NCBI RefSeq assembly: GCF_028640845.1
Contig: NC_080540.1
Location: 95,096,061-95,160,060 of the forward strand
Source: Ahaetulla prasina
Lineage: Eukaryota; Chordata; Lepidosauria; Squamata; Colubridae
Length of the DNA: 64,000 nucleotides
Direction of reading: 5' to 3'
The position numbers were made by a program, and so were the translations under genes. This document shows positions 11,677 to 22,629 of the stretch, piece after piece (positions within the stretch are counted from its first letter, which is position 1; the number at the start of each line of letters is the position of its first letter). Under the pieces are notes generated by a model. The model ran no database searches and had not been told where the DNA came from. It was given only the letters and a program-made list of their open reading frames with translations.

Positions 11677-12531
11677 CTAGGCGAAGGAGAAATGATCTGA
11701 CCATGACACCGGTTCTGTTTCTAAGTTGTCTAATACCAGATCATTTCGCCACTGACCAGAGATATAAATCAGGTCCAGTGTGCCACCCCCTGTGTGCGTG
11801 GGGCCATCAATTACCTGGATCAGGTCCAAGGCCGTCATGGAAGCCTGGAACTCCCGAGCCGCTGTCGATGACAAGCCCGTCGATGGCAGGTTAAAGTCCC
11901 CCATGACTATCAGTCTGGGGGTCTCCACCGCCACCCCGGCGAGTACCTCCAACAGCTCGGGTAGGGCTGTGGTCACGCAGCAAGGAGCCAGGTACGTGAT
12001 CAACAAGCCCATCTGATCACGATGGCCCCACCTCACAAAGAGGGATTCACAACCGGCAATCTGAGGAACAGTGGCCTCCCTCGGCTCTAGACTTTCTCTA
12101 ATGACAACCGCTACCCCCCCACCCCTACCTTGGGCTCTCGGCTGATGAAATGCTCGGAAACCTGGTGGGCATAGCTCCACAAGGGGAACCCCTCCGGCCC
12201 AACCAGGTCTCCGTAATGCCCATAAGGTCCGCGGCTTCCCCTGAATAAGATCACCAATCAGGGGCCTTATTGACCACGGACCGGCATTACATAACATCAA
12301 CCGGAGACCAAGGCTCTGAGGACCATGGCCCCGAGGCAGGTGAAGACTGAGGACGGAGCACGTGATCGTTTTGAGACACCGAGCACGTGCTCCCAACACT
12401 TGATATGGCCCCCCGCTTCCGCCATATCTGCCTCTCCCACTTACCGTACAGATGGAACGATTCTCCACTCCTGGAACGAACCCATCCCCCTCTGCCTTCG
12501 GACCAGATGGTAAAATGCCGCGAACAAGCAC
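11677..12531 (-). pseudogene. L2 endonuclease domain (APE-like), 284-codon ORF
   Basis: This ORF carries the apurinic-endonuclease-like domain that nicks target DNA for target-primed reverse transcription. Visible motifs are GRGGGVAVVIRESL in the middle, LIVMGDFNLPSTG (the GDFN catalytic motif), GGTLDLIYISGQW, and WSDHFSFA near the C-terminus (the SDH catalytic motif). The first 70 or so residues are low-complexity leader translation, so the annotated start is not meaningful. It stops before the RT domain, which lies in other frames downstream: a frame-broken remnant of one larger polyprotein. Confidence 0.8.
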
Positions 12532-12707
12532 AGGGGCTAAATCCCTCCCCGACGGGTTATTCCCCCCACCCGTCGTATCCCTCCCTCCCCTTAAAAGACC
12601 CCTTTTAAAAAACCTATTTAAAAATCCCCAGAAACTCTTCTTAGCTGCATGCCACCTCTCTGGGTCCCAAGACCCTTCGTAAAAAAGATGTTAAGACTCT
12701 AGAAAGA

Positions 12708-13076
12708 GTGCAGAGAAGAGCAACAAAGATGATTAGGGGACTGGAGGCTAAAACATATGAAGAACGGTTGCAGGAACTGGGTATGCCTAGTTTAATGAAA
12801 AGAAGGACTAGGGGAGACATGATAGCAGTGTTCCAATATCTCAGGAGTTGCCACAAAGAAGAGGGAGTCAAACTATTCTCCAAAGTGCCTGAGGGTAGAA
12901 CAAGAAGCAATGGGTGGAAACTAATCAAGAAAAGAAGCAACTTAGAACTAAGGAGAAATTTCCTGACAGTTAGAATAATTAATAAGTGGAACAACTTGTC
13001 TGCAGAAGTTGTGAATGCTCCAACACTGGAAATTTTTAAGAAAATGTTGGATAACCATCTGACTGAAATGGTGTAG
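12708..13076 (+). pseudogene. CR1 ORF2 C-terminal fragment
   Basis: A 122-codon open stretch with the characteristic CR1 C-terminus: MQRRATKMIRGLE, then ERLQELGMPSLMKRRTRGDM, then NGWKLIKKRSNLELRRNFLT and a NKWNNLSAEVV-type end. It is the tail of the CR1 polyprotein, cut from its upstream part by the L2 insertion. It continues directly into the CR1 3' UTR. Confidence 0.85.
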
Positions 13077-13198
13077 GGTTTCCTGCCTGGGCAGGGGGTT
13101 GGACTAGAAGGCCTCCAAGGTCCCTTCCAACTCTGTTGTTATATTATAAGTAATTATACAAAAATTACCTGATTTCCAGCTCTGCCTTTAAATATTTT

Positions 13199-13300
13199 CA
13201 GGGAGGGCTTATTTTCGGGGAGAGGCTTATTTTAGCACATGTGCTCAAAAGCCTGATTGGGCTTATTATCAGAGGATGTCTTATTTTCGGGGAAACAGGG
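13199..13300. mobile_element. MITE with 'CTTATTTTCGGGGAAACAGGG' end
   Basis: Contains repeated GGCTTATTTTCGGGG motifs and ends CTTATTTTCGGGGAAACAGG followed by TA. The same end, with its inverse CTGTGTTTCCCCAAAAATAA, is seen at 31112. Likely a TA-targeting DNA MITE. Confidence 0.6.
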
Positions 13301-13301
13301 T

Positions 13302-13980
13302 ATGTACAAATGATGGACATGTAATTACTCAAAGTTCCATTGAACTTCCATTGAAATGGAAAAACAATAAGGGAAAAAGTGTACAGTAAAATGGACTAAG
13401 AATTTTGGATACAGTGTATTTCTGGAACAGTGGGAAAATATGTGGTTAAAAAGATTAGATTGTTATAACCAAAAAGAGAATTTTTATAAAATGATGTACC
13501 ATTGGTATATGACTCCAGAGTTGTCTGAAATGTACAAAGATACCTCAATTTTTTGTTGGAAATGTGGACAATGTGAAGGGCCATTTTTTCACACCTGGTG
13601 GACTTGCGAAATGGAAAGATACCTGAAACAGAGGAATGGTTGGTGAAGATGACAGAACTTGCAAATACAAAAGAATTAACTTGTTGATTAGAGAAAGACC
13701 AATAACTGCATTTATCAGTGATTGTAAACCCCTTACAGATTTTTGCTGAAAAAAGAGAAAAATGATTATTGGTGACGATTAGAAAAGAAAGATATGGAAA
13801 GAAGAAAATAATGAGAGACAGTAAACTATAAATGCATTTATTCACTATTAAAAAGGTTAGACACCACCGTAATCTTCCTTTTTTTTTTTTTTTTGCTTAC
13901 TTATTCTTTATTCTTTCTTATTTTTAAATATTTGTACTGTTTTCTCTTGTGTTTTCAATAAAAATTATATTTTAAAAAAG
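13302..13980 (+). mobile_element. L1-like LINE 3' end
   Basis: The ORF at 13440-13646 reads MYHWYMTPELSEMY, then FCWKCGQCEGPFFHTWWTC. This is the CxxCG...HxWWxC C-terminal knuckle typical of vertebrate L1 ORF2. After further AT-rich sequence the copy ends in T-runs, a CAATAAAAATTATATTTT poly(A)-signal-like stretch and a short A tail at about 13979. Heavily 5' truncated. Confidence 0.72.
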
Positions 13981-14122
13981 AGCAAAGTGATGCCATTTGT
14001 AGAAATATCTATTTGCCAAATAGTTTTATTAAGTATAGAAGAAATTAGTCTACAGTATTTACAGTTAATAAATAAGACCAGGTTTTTTTTAGTCTCCCTG
14101 GTTTCATTTTTCACCTCAATAT

Positions 14123-14259
14123 CAGTGGTGGGATTCAGCCAGTTCGCACCCATTCGGGAGAACCGGTTGTTAACTTTCTGAGCAGTTTGGCAAACTGGTT
14201 GTTTTAAGAAAACATTAGGTCAGAGAACCGGTTGTTAAATTACTTGAATCCCATCACTG
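14123..14259. mobile_element. 137-bp hAT MITE (copy 1 of 3)
   Basis: Begins CAGTGGTGGGATTCAGCC and ends TTGAATCCCATCACTG. A perfect 8-bp TSD CTCAATAT lies at 14115-14122 and 14260-14267. Internal GAACCGGTTGTTAA occurs twice. Same length as the copies at 22485 and 58132. Confidence 0.92.
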
Positions 14260-14267
14260 CTCAATAT

Positions 14268-15450
14268 CATTCTGGGCATGTTTGAGCTAAGTTATTTTGA
14301 GGCCTAATATTGACACCTACAGTGATTCTGTGGAGTCTTTTGAGTTTTTCTAATAAAAGGGAGAAGATAAGTAATTTTAGAATTTGGACATAATGGTCTT
14401 ATGGAAGCTTCCTTTTAGACAATCATGTTGGGAAAAAAGCACTGTTTTAATTCAGAAAATAAAACATGTCTGTCTGTCTATTACTTTAATATATAGTATT
14501 TCATACTAGCATTCAAAAAGTATATGTGATTTCATTAAATATATGTCAATTTTTTATGAAATCTAAATATTTACATATTTATTAGATTTATATCCTGCTT
14601 TTCTTATTACTGGTGTATATTTGTATAATATACAATTTCTGGTTTTTCAATTGCAATATTTTTCCAGCAAATTTTTATTTGAAGAACATTTGCTTGCAAT
14701 AGTGTTACACATACTATTTCTTCTTCCTATTTTTTCCACAACAATCTTGTGAATTCGGTTGGGCTAAGGGAGCATCCAGACAGATATTTAATCTGTATTA
14801 AATACAGAGAAATCTGTATTTCTCCTAGCTTCAGTTAAAGTGAAATTTGTTAACAACTTTGGAAGATCATGGAAGGCCACCCCAGAAATTATCAAAGACA
14901 ATCTGGAGTTCTGAAGCAAATTCTCCAACATGGAATTTGCTTTTTTTTTTTAAGACAACTACACACTGACTTGTTATTGTTTCCCCTGAGCAATCTGTTG
15001 TATTTCTTTCTCAGATTTGTTAAATCTATGAACTAGTAGCCAGTTAAAACTCAGAAATGCTTCTACACACCAACATTTTCTGCAAGTTTCTATGCCACAT
15101 AGAAACCGACCGAGGCACCATTTAAATGGAATAAATAAATATTTAAGTAATTTTACTTGCTTCATTAATATGCCCACAAGTATTTTTCCCCTCATTAATG
15201 AGTTGGTTCCAGCACATAATATTGCCCTATACTTTTCGAATATGGCACATCTGTTTCCTTGAAGGGTGCTGCTGGATGTTTCCTTTAAAAGTTACAAATC
15301 AGAGGATGTGGCTTTCAAAAGAAAGAACTGGTACATGGAGTTATAAGGATGCATATGCAGATCAATATCTCAAGGATTCAGATCTTGCAGAAACGCAGGA
15401 CGGACGAGAGAAAGAGATGTTGTTTTGGAAAGAGGAAATGTGGAGCAGAT
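14268..15450. other. Unique AT-rich sequence
   Basis: No repeat or gene recognised. Confidence 0.45.
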
Positions 15451-15479
15451 CAGGCTGCTGATCGAAGGGGAAATAATGG

Positions 15480-15840
15480 GATTTTCTGGGTTTCACATTG
15501 TTCTTTGCACAAAAAGAGCGTCGGCTTGCCTTCTCCTCCCCTCCACACTGGTGAACCAAAAGCCAAAGCCTCTTTAAGGACAGCCTTTTCTAAGTTAATT
15601 ATTATCACAGACGGTATTGGGATTAAAAAAAACAAGCTGCTCTCCCAGCTATTTGTTTCATTTTTATCTTTTTTTTTTGGAAACGAGTAGAACATGCACT
15701 CTGTTGGACACTTTGCAGCACACCTTGTTTTGTCGATATTTACTTAGCAGAATAAATGTCGTTGGATCTCGTTTATGCCTGTTATTTCAATGTCCTTTTG
15801 CTTTCAGTGGCACATCTAACTTCACGTAGGCCTGTTTTGA
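15480..15840. other. Candidate conserved non-coding element
   Basis: Non-repetitive block with homeodomain-like AAGTTAATTATTATCAC, balanced composition and no coding signature. Its status rests on texture alone. Confidence 0.28.
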
Positions 15841-16255
15841 AACACTAGATGACGGTCCCTCGCTGGAGGAAGCTATTGATTTTGTGACGTTCTTGAAATG
15901 TGTCTCTTAAAACAAAACCAAAAAAAGAAAGAACAGAGCTTGTGTTTTCAATAGCCAAGGCAAGCCCACGTCACCCAGTAATAGGAAGTCATATGAACTA
16001 CCTAAGACTATCCAATGACTCACTCAAGGAAGGTCATTCACACCTTGTCCCCAAGGAAACAAGTGGCCAATCTCCTACCCTTTCCTGGGGCCACTGAGAT
16101 AGAGAAGCATTTGTAATGATTTCTATATAGCAAGGTCAGTAAAGAGATCTCATGACGCATGACCTTGCTTGAAAATGTCAACCCACTGGCTTTTGTTATC
16201 AGTAAAAGGTCCGAGATCTTTCCAATCTGATAATTTGTTTCTTCTGTCTACTAAA
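15841..16255. other. Unique sequence
   Basis: Nothing recognised. Confidence 0.4.
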
Positions 16256-16261
16256 CCAAGA

Positions 16262-16338
16262 ATTCCCTTCCTTCCTTCCTTCCTTCCTTCCTTCCTTCCT
16301 TCCTTCCTTCCTTCCTTCCTTTCTTCCTTTCTTTCTTC
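16262..16338. repeat. (CCTT)n microsatellite
   Basis: Nearly perfect tetranucleotide array, degenerating to TTTC at its right end. It produces the false FLPSFLPSFLPS protein at 16169-16378. Confidence 0.95.
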
Positions 16339-16608
16339 TCTAACACCTAAGATACAGCAATGCTCTTTTCTTCCTTAAAATCAACATTAAAAGGTTTGAG
16401 ATTTAAGTTTTGAGGAGATTTTTAAATACTGATTATTCATCCAAGGTCCCACGCCAGTCTTATGTGATCATTTAGAAACTTTGAGGAATTAAGGTAATTT
16501 TTCCTATGGTTGTGTCCATCAAATGTTGTACTCCAATTCCAGTCATCTCCAGTCAACACAATAGGAATCATAATCCAAAGCATCTGCAGGGAACAATGTT
16601 AGAGAAGG
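16339..16608. other. Unique sequence
   Basis: No repeat or gene recognised. Confidence 0.4.
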
Positions 16609-16610
16609 AT

Positions 16611-16872
16611 AAGAGAATAACAAGAGTTGGAAGGGGCCTTATAGATCATCTAGTCCAACCCTCCTCCCAAGCAGGAGACCCTACAACATTTCTGACAGAT
16701 GGCAGTCAGTCTGTTCTTGAAAGCTTCCAGTGATGAAGCTCCCACAACTTCTGAAGGCAAGCTGTTCCATTGATTGATTGTTCTCATCATCAGATAATTT
16801 CTCCCTATTTCTAGGTTGAATTTCTCCTTGATCAGTTTCCATCCATTATTCCTTGTCAACCTTATGATCATA
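16611..16872 (-). mobile_element. CR1 LINE 3' fragment
   Basis: Antisense CR1. It starts with the inverted 3' UTR (AGAGTTGGAAGGGGCCTTAT, then CATCTAGTCCAACCCTCC) and continues into the C-terminal ORF (minus-strand frame NGWKLIKEKFNLEIGRNYL). Ends near 16872. Confidence 0.85.
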
Positions 16873-17281
16873 CTAAATTAAACATATTGGGGAATCCTAA
16901 TTTGGAACTAGGAAGGCAATCCTTTTGTTGGAGAACCTGAGGAAAGAATTTTTAACATCAATTTATAGTATTACAATTTTTTTTGCTAACTGATGGATTG
17001 CTGTATAATTAACACTTTGGCAAAAGGTGTGGTGATAGTGTCTTAACTCATCGCTGATTGCTGCTATTAAGTGCCAAGTTTGCTCATAATAACTGAGGAG
17101 AGGGTAGACCTGGCATATCAGAAATTTAGGTTTCAGCTGGTACATCAGATACAATTTCAAGTTACCAAAGACAAAGTTATGGTTGGGAGACTGCAGATAA
17201 TCAGAGATTAGCATAGAAAATTGGATGTGAAACATGACTGTGAGGTTGGGTTTGAGGGACAAGTTAGGCCTGCTACTCTTG
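16873..17281. other. Unique sequence
   Basis: No repeat or gene recognised. Confidence 0.4.
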
Positions 17282-17289
17282 GACCAGCC

Positions 17290-17562
17290 CAGTGGTGGGT
17301 TTCAAATTTTTTTACTACCTGTTCTGTGGGTGTGGCTTGGTGGGTGTGGCATGGCTTGGTGGGCGTGGCAGGGGAAGGATACTGTAAAAACTCCATTCCC
17401 TCCCCAATCCAAGGGAAAATCCCCATTTCCTCCCGATCAGCTGGGACTTGGGAGGCAGAGAATAGATGGGGGCAGGGGCAGTCAGAATTTTTACTACCAG
17501 TTCTCTGAACTACTCAAAATTTCCGCTACCGGTTCTCCAGAACCTGCTGAAACCCACCTCTG
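17290..17562. mobile_element. hAT MITE, VNTR-bearing 'GGTTCTCCAGAACC' family
   Basis: Starts CAGTGGTGGGTTTCAAAT and ends AACCCACCTCTG. A perfect TSD GACCAGCC lies at 17282-17289 and 17563-17570. The interior holds GGTGGGTGTGGC words and one or two degenerate units of the 43-bp motif that is amplified in the 39558 copy. Confidence 0.9.
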
Positions 17563-17570
17563 GACCAGCC

Positions 17571-18390
17571 TCTCTGCATCATAGCATCATATGTATCTGA
17601 GTTGTTCAATGAAGATGATTTTGAGTTTATGAACTCATCCTAGGCGATCACAGGCTTAATCCACATAGGCAGCCACATATGAAAACTGGGTTTTGTCTTG
17701 GAGCAACTGAGATATGATCTGAGGATGAGGGACATTTTCGTCAGTCCCTTGTAATGGGTAGATCACTTTCTAGTTTCCATGGGGTTAATTAATGTCTCTA
17801 TAGGGAGAAAGAACCTATTTGATCATTCTGCTCCCTGATATCTAATGGATCCTTTTGATTTACAAAAGATATCTGTGGAGTTTCCCATAGGCTTGGTGAG
17901 GATTTCTATTGAGTGTCTGTTCAACATTTGGAATATGAAGTCAGCAATGGTGATTGATTTAACAGGAATTTCCAAAAAACAACAACCAAACAAACAAAAA
18001 ACACCTAACAAAAGAGATACCCAAAGCAATACCGGCATAAGGCAAAGAACAATTGTAAAATATAGATAAGAACTCAAGTTCAAACCTACACTGTGGTGAT
18101 AAGGATGATAAATCAAGTTCACTTCTCCACTCTTGTTGTATCCAATACCCGCTTCCCCCCCAGCAATATTGTTTAAAGTGACTTGGTTCCTATCAAGGGA
18201 AATCGAACCAGGAGATCATCTACTGGTCCATTACAACAAATTTGCTAGGCATCTGAGACAAATAATTTCTTTCACTTGGAGTTTTACCAGTTGGATAATT
18301 TAATTGAAAACACAGGGGCTTTGTCTTGTAGGGTTATCTGATATAGGAGTGGGTCTGTAGATCTTAAGCAAGTAAATCTGACATCTGACT
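17571..18390. other. Unique sequence
   Basis: No clear repeat or gene recognised. Confidence 0.4.
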
Positions 18391-18399
18391 ATCCTGGTT

Positions 18400-18960
18400 C
18401 TGGTGGACCTTTCAGGTGCTTTCAAAAGAGTACTGTGGGAACAGTATTTTTCAATGATTCTCAACTGAGTAAATAGTTCTAGTCAGTGATAATGGGAAGA
18501 GACTGGTCAAGCCCCCAGTCTCTCTATTATGGGGTTCTGTAGGGCTTGGTCCTATTCTACTACATCCTACCCTGAATTACAGTCACTTATGCTCTTATCA
18601 CTCCACAGTTGGGTTACTGTAATGCACTCTGCCTGGGGCTGCCCTTGAAAATTATGTGGAAGTTTCAGCTGGCGTCACATTCAATGGCCCAGTTCATTAT
18701 ATTGTACCAACATTTGCTATTTAGTAACCCTGTACAGGAGCTGAACTGGTACCCTCTGTTTGCAGTATAAGGTATTGACTTCTGTGATTTGAATCTGCCA
18801 TCCAATAAGAAGCGGGAGACAGTGCTGGCTGAGAGTCCCATCCCTGAGGGAATGCCATCTTCAGGGACTACAGGTTATGCCTTCTCAATGATGGCCCTGT
18901 GTCTTGAAAAATTTACCAGGATATCTGGTTCACCAGATTAGTTAGTACATTTCAGAAAAC
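18400..18960 (+). mobile_element. Old, decayed L2 LINE fragment
   Basis: GGTTCTGTAGGGCTTGGTCC corresponds to the RT 'GVPQGS' region. GTTGGGTTACTGTAATGCAC then CTGGGGCTGCCCTTGAA corresponds to the L2 'DYCNALxxGLPL' motif. Stop codons and indels throughout. It is far more divergent than the other L2 copies in the window. Confidence 0.65.
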
Positions 18961-19033
18961 CATAAAATCACTTGAGAACAAAGAAGATCGCTAAATAGTA
19001 GAGCATTAAACTTATAATTGTATTACTTGAATT

Positions 19034-19265
19034 TTGTGTTTGAGCTGCATGGTGCATAGTAGTGAAGACACTTGCCGCCCATTTGGAAGGTTGAGTGTTC
19101 AATTCTAGGTAGTGATAGATGTTTCTCTCTCGGGGTGCAAAGAAAAAATATTTGCTGCGAACTCCACATAGGTGTCAGGAGGGGCATCCAGCCAGTAAAT
19201 GCTCAGCTACATTCAGTCGCCCTAACTCTACCCTGAATTAAGGGATTACAGGGTTGTAAAAAGAA
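19034..19265 (+). mobile_element. tRNA-derived SINE (second family)
   Basis: A tRNA-like head (GGTGCATAGTAGTGAAGACA, B-box-like GTGTTCAATTCT) is followed by GGTGTCAGGAGGGGCATCCA and the 3' end AAGGGATTACAGGGTTGTAA. The 3' part recurs antisense at 40215-40333. Family name not assigned. Confidence 0.6.
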
Positions 19266-19558
19266 AAAAAGGCAACTTTAATTTACTGCTGTTAATACCA
19301 TAATGTACTCAGACTCTTTGAAAATAGAATGGCATATAAATCGTAGACCAAAGTAAACCAATCAATGAGCCAGAAGCCCAAATTGTTTCAGGATTCATTT
19401 TAACACTACTGGATTTAATGTTCTTTATCAAATTAAAAGCCTACAGTAACTCTTGACATACTATATTTGTTCAAATACATTAACTTAGATGCTCAACAGC
19501 AGGGGGAGACATCAATACATAGCTGGAAAGTCTAATAAATAAAAATCAATGGAAGATA

Positions 19559-20100
19559 GGTAAAAGGTAAAAGATTTGTTTCTGGTGCACTTCCGTGGTC
19601 GTATGACCAGCATGACTATATGACAAGGTGCATGGAACATTGTCACATTCCACTGAAGTGGCACCTCCAAGTTGTTGAATTGTTTATTTAAGAGTGCTAC
19701 CCAATCCAGGAGAGCCACTAAAAACAGAACAGAATAACAGAGTTGGAAGGCACTTGGGAAGTCTTCAAGTCCAAACTCCTGGTCAAGCACGAAACTATTT
19801 CAGACAAATGGCTGTCCAATCTATTCTTAAAAACTCTTTCAGCAGTGGAGCACCCACAACCTTTGAAGACAAGTAGTTCCACTGATTAATTGTTCTAACT
19901 GTCAGGAAATTTCTCCTTAGTGCTAGTTGCTTCTCGCCTTGATTATTTATTTATCTACTTGCAAATGTATGCTTTCGAACTGTTAAGATTGGCAGGATCT
20001 GGGGCAAGTAATGGAAGCTCACCCCGTTACACAATGCTTGGGTCTTGAACCTGGGCTGCCAGCTGACAAGCTCTTTAACTACTGAGCCATCATGCCCCTA
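19559..20100 (-). mobile_element. Sauria-type SINE with an internal CR1 insertion
   Basis: Antisense SINE. The tRNA-like head is at the right end (inverse of GGCTCAGTAGTTAAAGAGC, ending at 20100) and the 3' part is at 19559-19690. A 12-bp TSD CAATGGAAGATA lies at 19547-19558 and 20101-20112. The body shared with the 6355 copy is split by a CR1 fragment. Confidence 0.82.
19720..19945 (-). mobile_element. CR1 LINE 3' fragment inside the SINE
   Basis: ATAACAGAGTTGGAAGGCAC, then TTCAGACAAATGGCTGTCCA, then TTCCACTGATTAATTGTTCT is antisense CR1 3' UTR and C-terminal ORF. It interrupts the SINE, so it inserted later. Confidence 0.8.
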
Positions 20101-20112
20101 CAATGGAAGATA

Positions 20113-22476
20113 AATTTGCTATTTGTGTGTCGTAAATTTAAAAGTATGTTTAAGCCAATACAATGATTACTTAATGACGTGAGCTAATTCTTTGAGGCCA
20201 GTGTTCAAACTTAGTAGGATAAGGGATAGTGGATTCCAGAAAATACTCCACATATCAGTTTTATTCTGGATGATTCACTGGTTTACTGTGTGTACATATT
20301 TAGTTATTTTCAAAGTGTAACAATGGATTGAAAAAATAAATGAACAGAACAAGTGAAGTGACATATTTATCTCATATATATCCACAAGCCTGGAAGAATA
20401 AGCCTGGAAGAATATCCATTCTGCACAAATTATATCCATTCACAAATTATATCCATCCATTCTGAATGGATATAATTTTGCTTACTGAACAAGCATTTTA
20501 CTATGAGGAGTTCTGCTACAGTGCTATTTAGAAACTTGGGCAGCATAATGCTAGTTTTTATATATAGCCAGAAGTCAGTTGCCATATACATTTACTATTA
20601 TTTTCTCTTCACAACATTATGAAATCACAGTGGCCAGTTCTTTAGCAGATATTGGACTTCAGTGTCACTTCGTATATTATCTTTTTTTCCCCTTTTATAC
20701 AAGAGTATTTAAATGCCTGTTTAATGAAAAATACAGAGCTTTTCAGCAGACTCCTTCTTCCCTTCACAGTGGCATCTGCAGATGATAGTTAAAATGTGCA
20801 AGATAGTGGACAGAACATTGCAAGGCAAGCCCTGCCCTTTTTATATTACATTAATATCACACATGTGTTCAAAAGGAACAGGGCCAGCATGTGTCATTCT
20901 GTCTGTCAATATGTTGAAAACCCTTCATGCCTTATGACTTAGCATGAATTGGTAATACTGGAAATTCCAAGGTCCAGTGAAAGAAATCCCACCTTATGGA
21001 ATGGTCACATGTTAATGTTATTTCTCTTCCCCAAAGGAGTAATACTGTTAGTTGAAGGACTTATTGTATGGAATTTCCTCATCTAATTTCCTAGCATCAG
21101 ATCTTCCTGAGCAGGAAGAAATCACAGTTCAGAAAGTCTACCGTCTCAGAAGAGAAAGTCAGAATAATGCTTATTTTACCGATACATCAGCAAAGGTTGA
21201 TTGTTGATCTTTTTGCACTGCTTTGGGACAATGCAATGATAGCCCTCTGCCAGCAAAAACTGAGCTCAGGTGGCGGGTGAGCTCCATTTTCACTGGCAGA
21301 GACACCACGGGCCAGTCCTTGAATTTGACACCCCTTAGCTAGAGCTTCACAGAGATACAAATAATCACTGCAGTATAAAGTTGTAGATCGCATTTTCAGT
21401 GATGTTATAGGTGGTATATTCTTAGAAGTTGGCTTGTATTTGTTGACTTGTACAAGGCTCAGGTGGGGATTTGGTGAAGAATGAAAATGAGACTCAGGTT
21501 GTCAGATTCATTACTTGTCAACAGATGTCGCTTCTAAAAGGTATCACATTACCTACATTATCTCTACAATTGTTAGGTTGAGAAGCAGGATGGGGGAGAG
21601 GAGGAGAAAGGAGGAGAGAAGGATTAGTTGTTCAAAATTCATGTTTATAAATTATTTTTTCATGGTTTGGCATGGTTTGCTAAATACGGAAACCCACCCA
21701 GCTATAGGTCCAAATCATCTTCACATATTTCTATGAAAGAAATGCATGTGCATGCATTTAACTTTGTTTCTCTTTGATGCAATACAAAAAGAGAATTTTT
21801 GCATTTTTCATAGGCTGAAAGAAAACAAGGTCTTTGGCAAGATATTATACCCAGAGATTAAACTAAGCTCCATTTTTTGTGCATTTTTTCATCTCAAAAA
21901 ATGGGCTTCTTTTTGGTTTTAAAAAGGCAGTAAAACAGCCTATTCGATCGGATAGGGAATGTTCTTATTCCAGTTAGAGTTCCTTTATGATGTTACCTCG
22001 TAGTTTCTAACGCCAGGTCACCTGCAGAGTAAGGATAAGCTTACTCATGTAAATAAAACAAAAGTGAGGGTGGTCTTGGATTGTGCAGTCACAAGCACCA
22101 TCTTGTGCAGATGCTCCATCTCAAAGTCCTCACCTTCTGTGCCTTTTGTGCCAAAACCATCTTGGCTTTGTTTGTACTTCATCCTTTTCTTCTGCAGGAC
22201 AATTTGAAGTTTTCCCTTAAGCTATTTATAGGAGGAGTAGAGATACAGGTCATACTTATACTTGTTTGTCTAACATCCTTATTACATGATATGGGAATGT
22301 GGGATGTGCTGCAGACAGAGGGCTGCTGATCCTGAATGTTCTCCTTAGAACCAGAGAATACCATGGATGGGACTTCCCTATATTCAGCTGAGTGATAATA
22401 TTAATGTGCTTGACAAAGGAGGAGATGGATTATGTTCCATGAACCAATCCAGTCCCTCACTCTGGCCTACTTCATG
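20113..22476. other. Unique sequence with a small local repeat
   Basis: At 20385-20475 there are tandem copies of AGCCTGGAAGAATA and ACAAATTATATCCATTC, followed by an inverse GAATGGATATAATTT, which together can form a short hairpin. Elsewhere nothing is recognised. Confidence 0.45.
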
Positions 22477-22484
22477 GTCACAAC

Positions 22485-22621
22485 CAGTGGTGAGATTTAG
22501 CTAGTTCGCACCACTTCAGGAGAACCGGTTGTTAACTTTCTGAGCAGTTTGGCAAACTGGTTGTTGGAAGAAATCATTAGGGCAGAGAACCGGTTGTTAA
22601 ATAACTTGAATCCCACCACTA
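22485..22621. mobile_element. 137-bp hAT MITE (copy 2 of 3)
   Basis: Starts CAGTGGTGAGATTTAGCTAG and ends TTGAATCCCACCACTA. A perfect TSD GTCACAAC lies at 22477-22484 and 22622-22629. Confidence 0.92.
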
Positions 22622-22629
22622 GTCACAAC

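Larger units (their letters stand above)
9321..12680 (-). mobile_element. L2-type non-LTR retrotransposon, apparently near full length (antisense)
   Basis: A 3.36-kb element on the minus strand, inserted into CR1. From 5' (12680) to 3' it shows a leader, an APE-type endonuclease (12531-11677), reverse transcriptase (11100-10334), a C-terminal domain (10305-9574) and a 3' end GGCGGTTTATAAATCC followed by (AAT)n at 9321-9343. Both CR1 junctions are clean. The reading frame is broken several times, so it is inactive. Both enzymatic domains and the tail are present, unlike the truncated copies at 23435, 32712 and 60144. Confidence 0.85.
8705..13150 (+). mobile_element. CR1 LINE, C-terminal ORF2 and 3' UTR, split by two insertions
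   Basis: Three colinear plus-strand blocks belong to one CR1 copy: 8705-8966, 9237-9320 and 12681-13150. The first block encodes the post-RT region ([11 protein letters not shown], then [12 protein letters not shown], then [13 protein letters not shown]). The second continues with a VRPHLEYCIQFG-like region. The third encodes the C-terminus and ends with the typical GGTTGGACTAGAAGGCCTCC 3' UTR. Removing the SINE (8967-9236) and the L2 (9321-12680) restores colinearity. Confidence 0.85.

Noticed and set aside
13396..13845. 149-codon minus-strand ORF
   Set aside because: Antisense shadow of the L1-like fragment whose plus-strand frame carries the recognisable CWKCG/HTWW motif.
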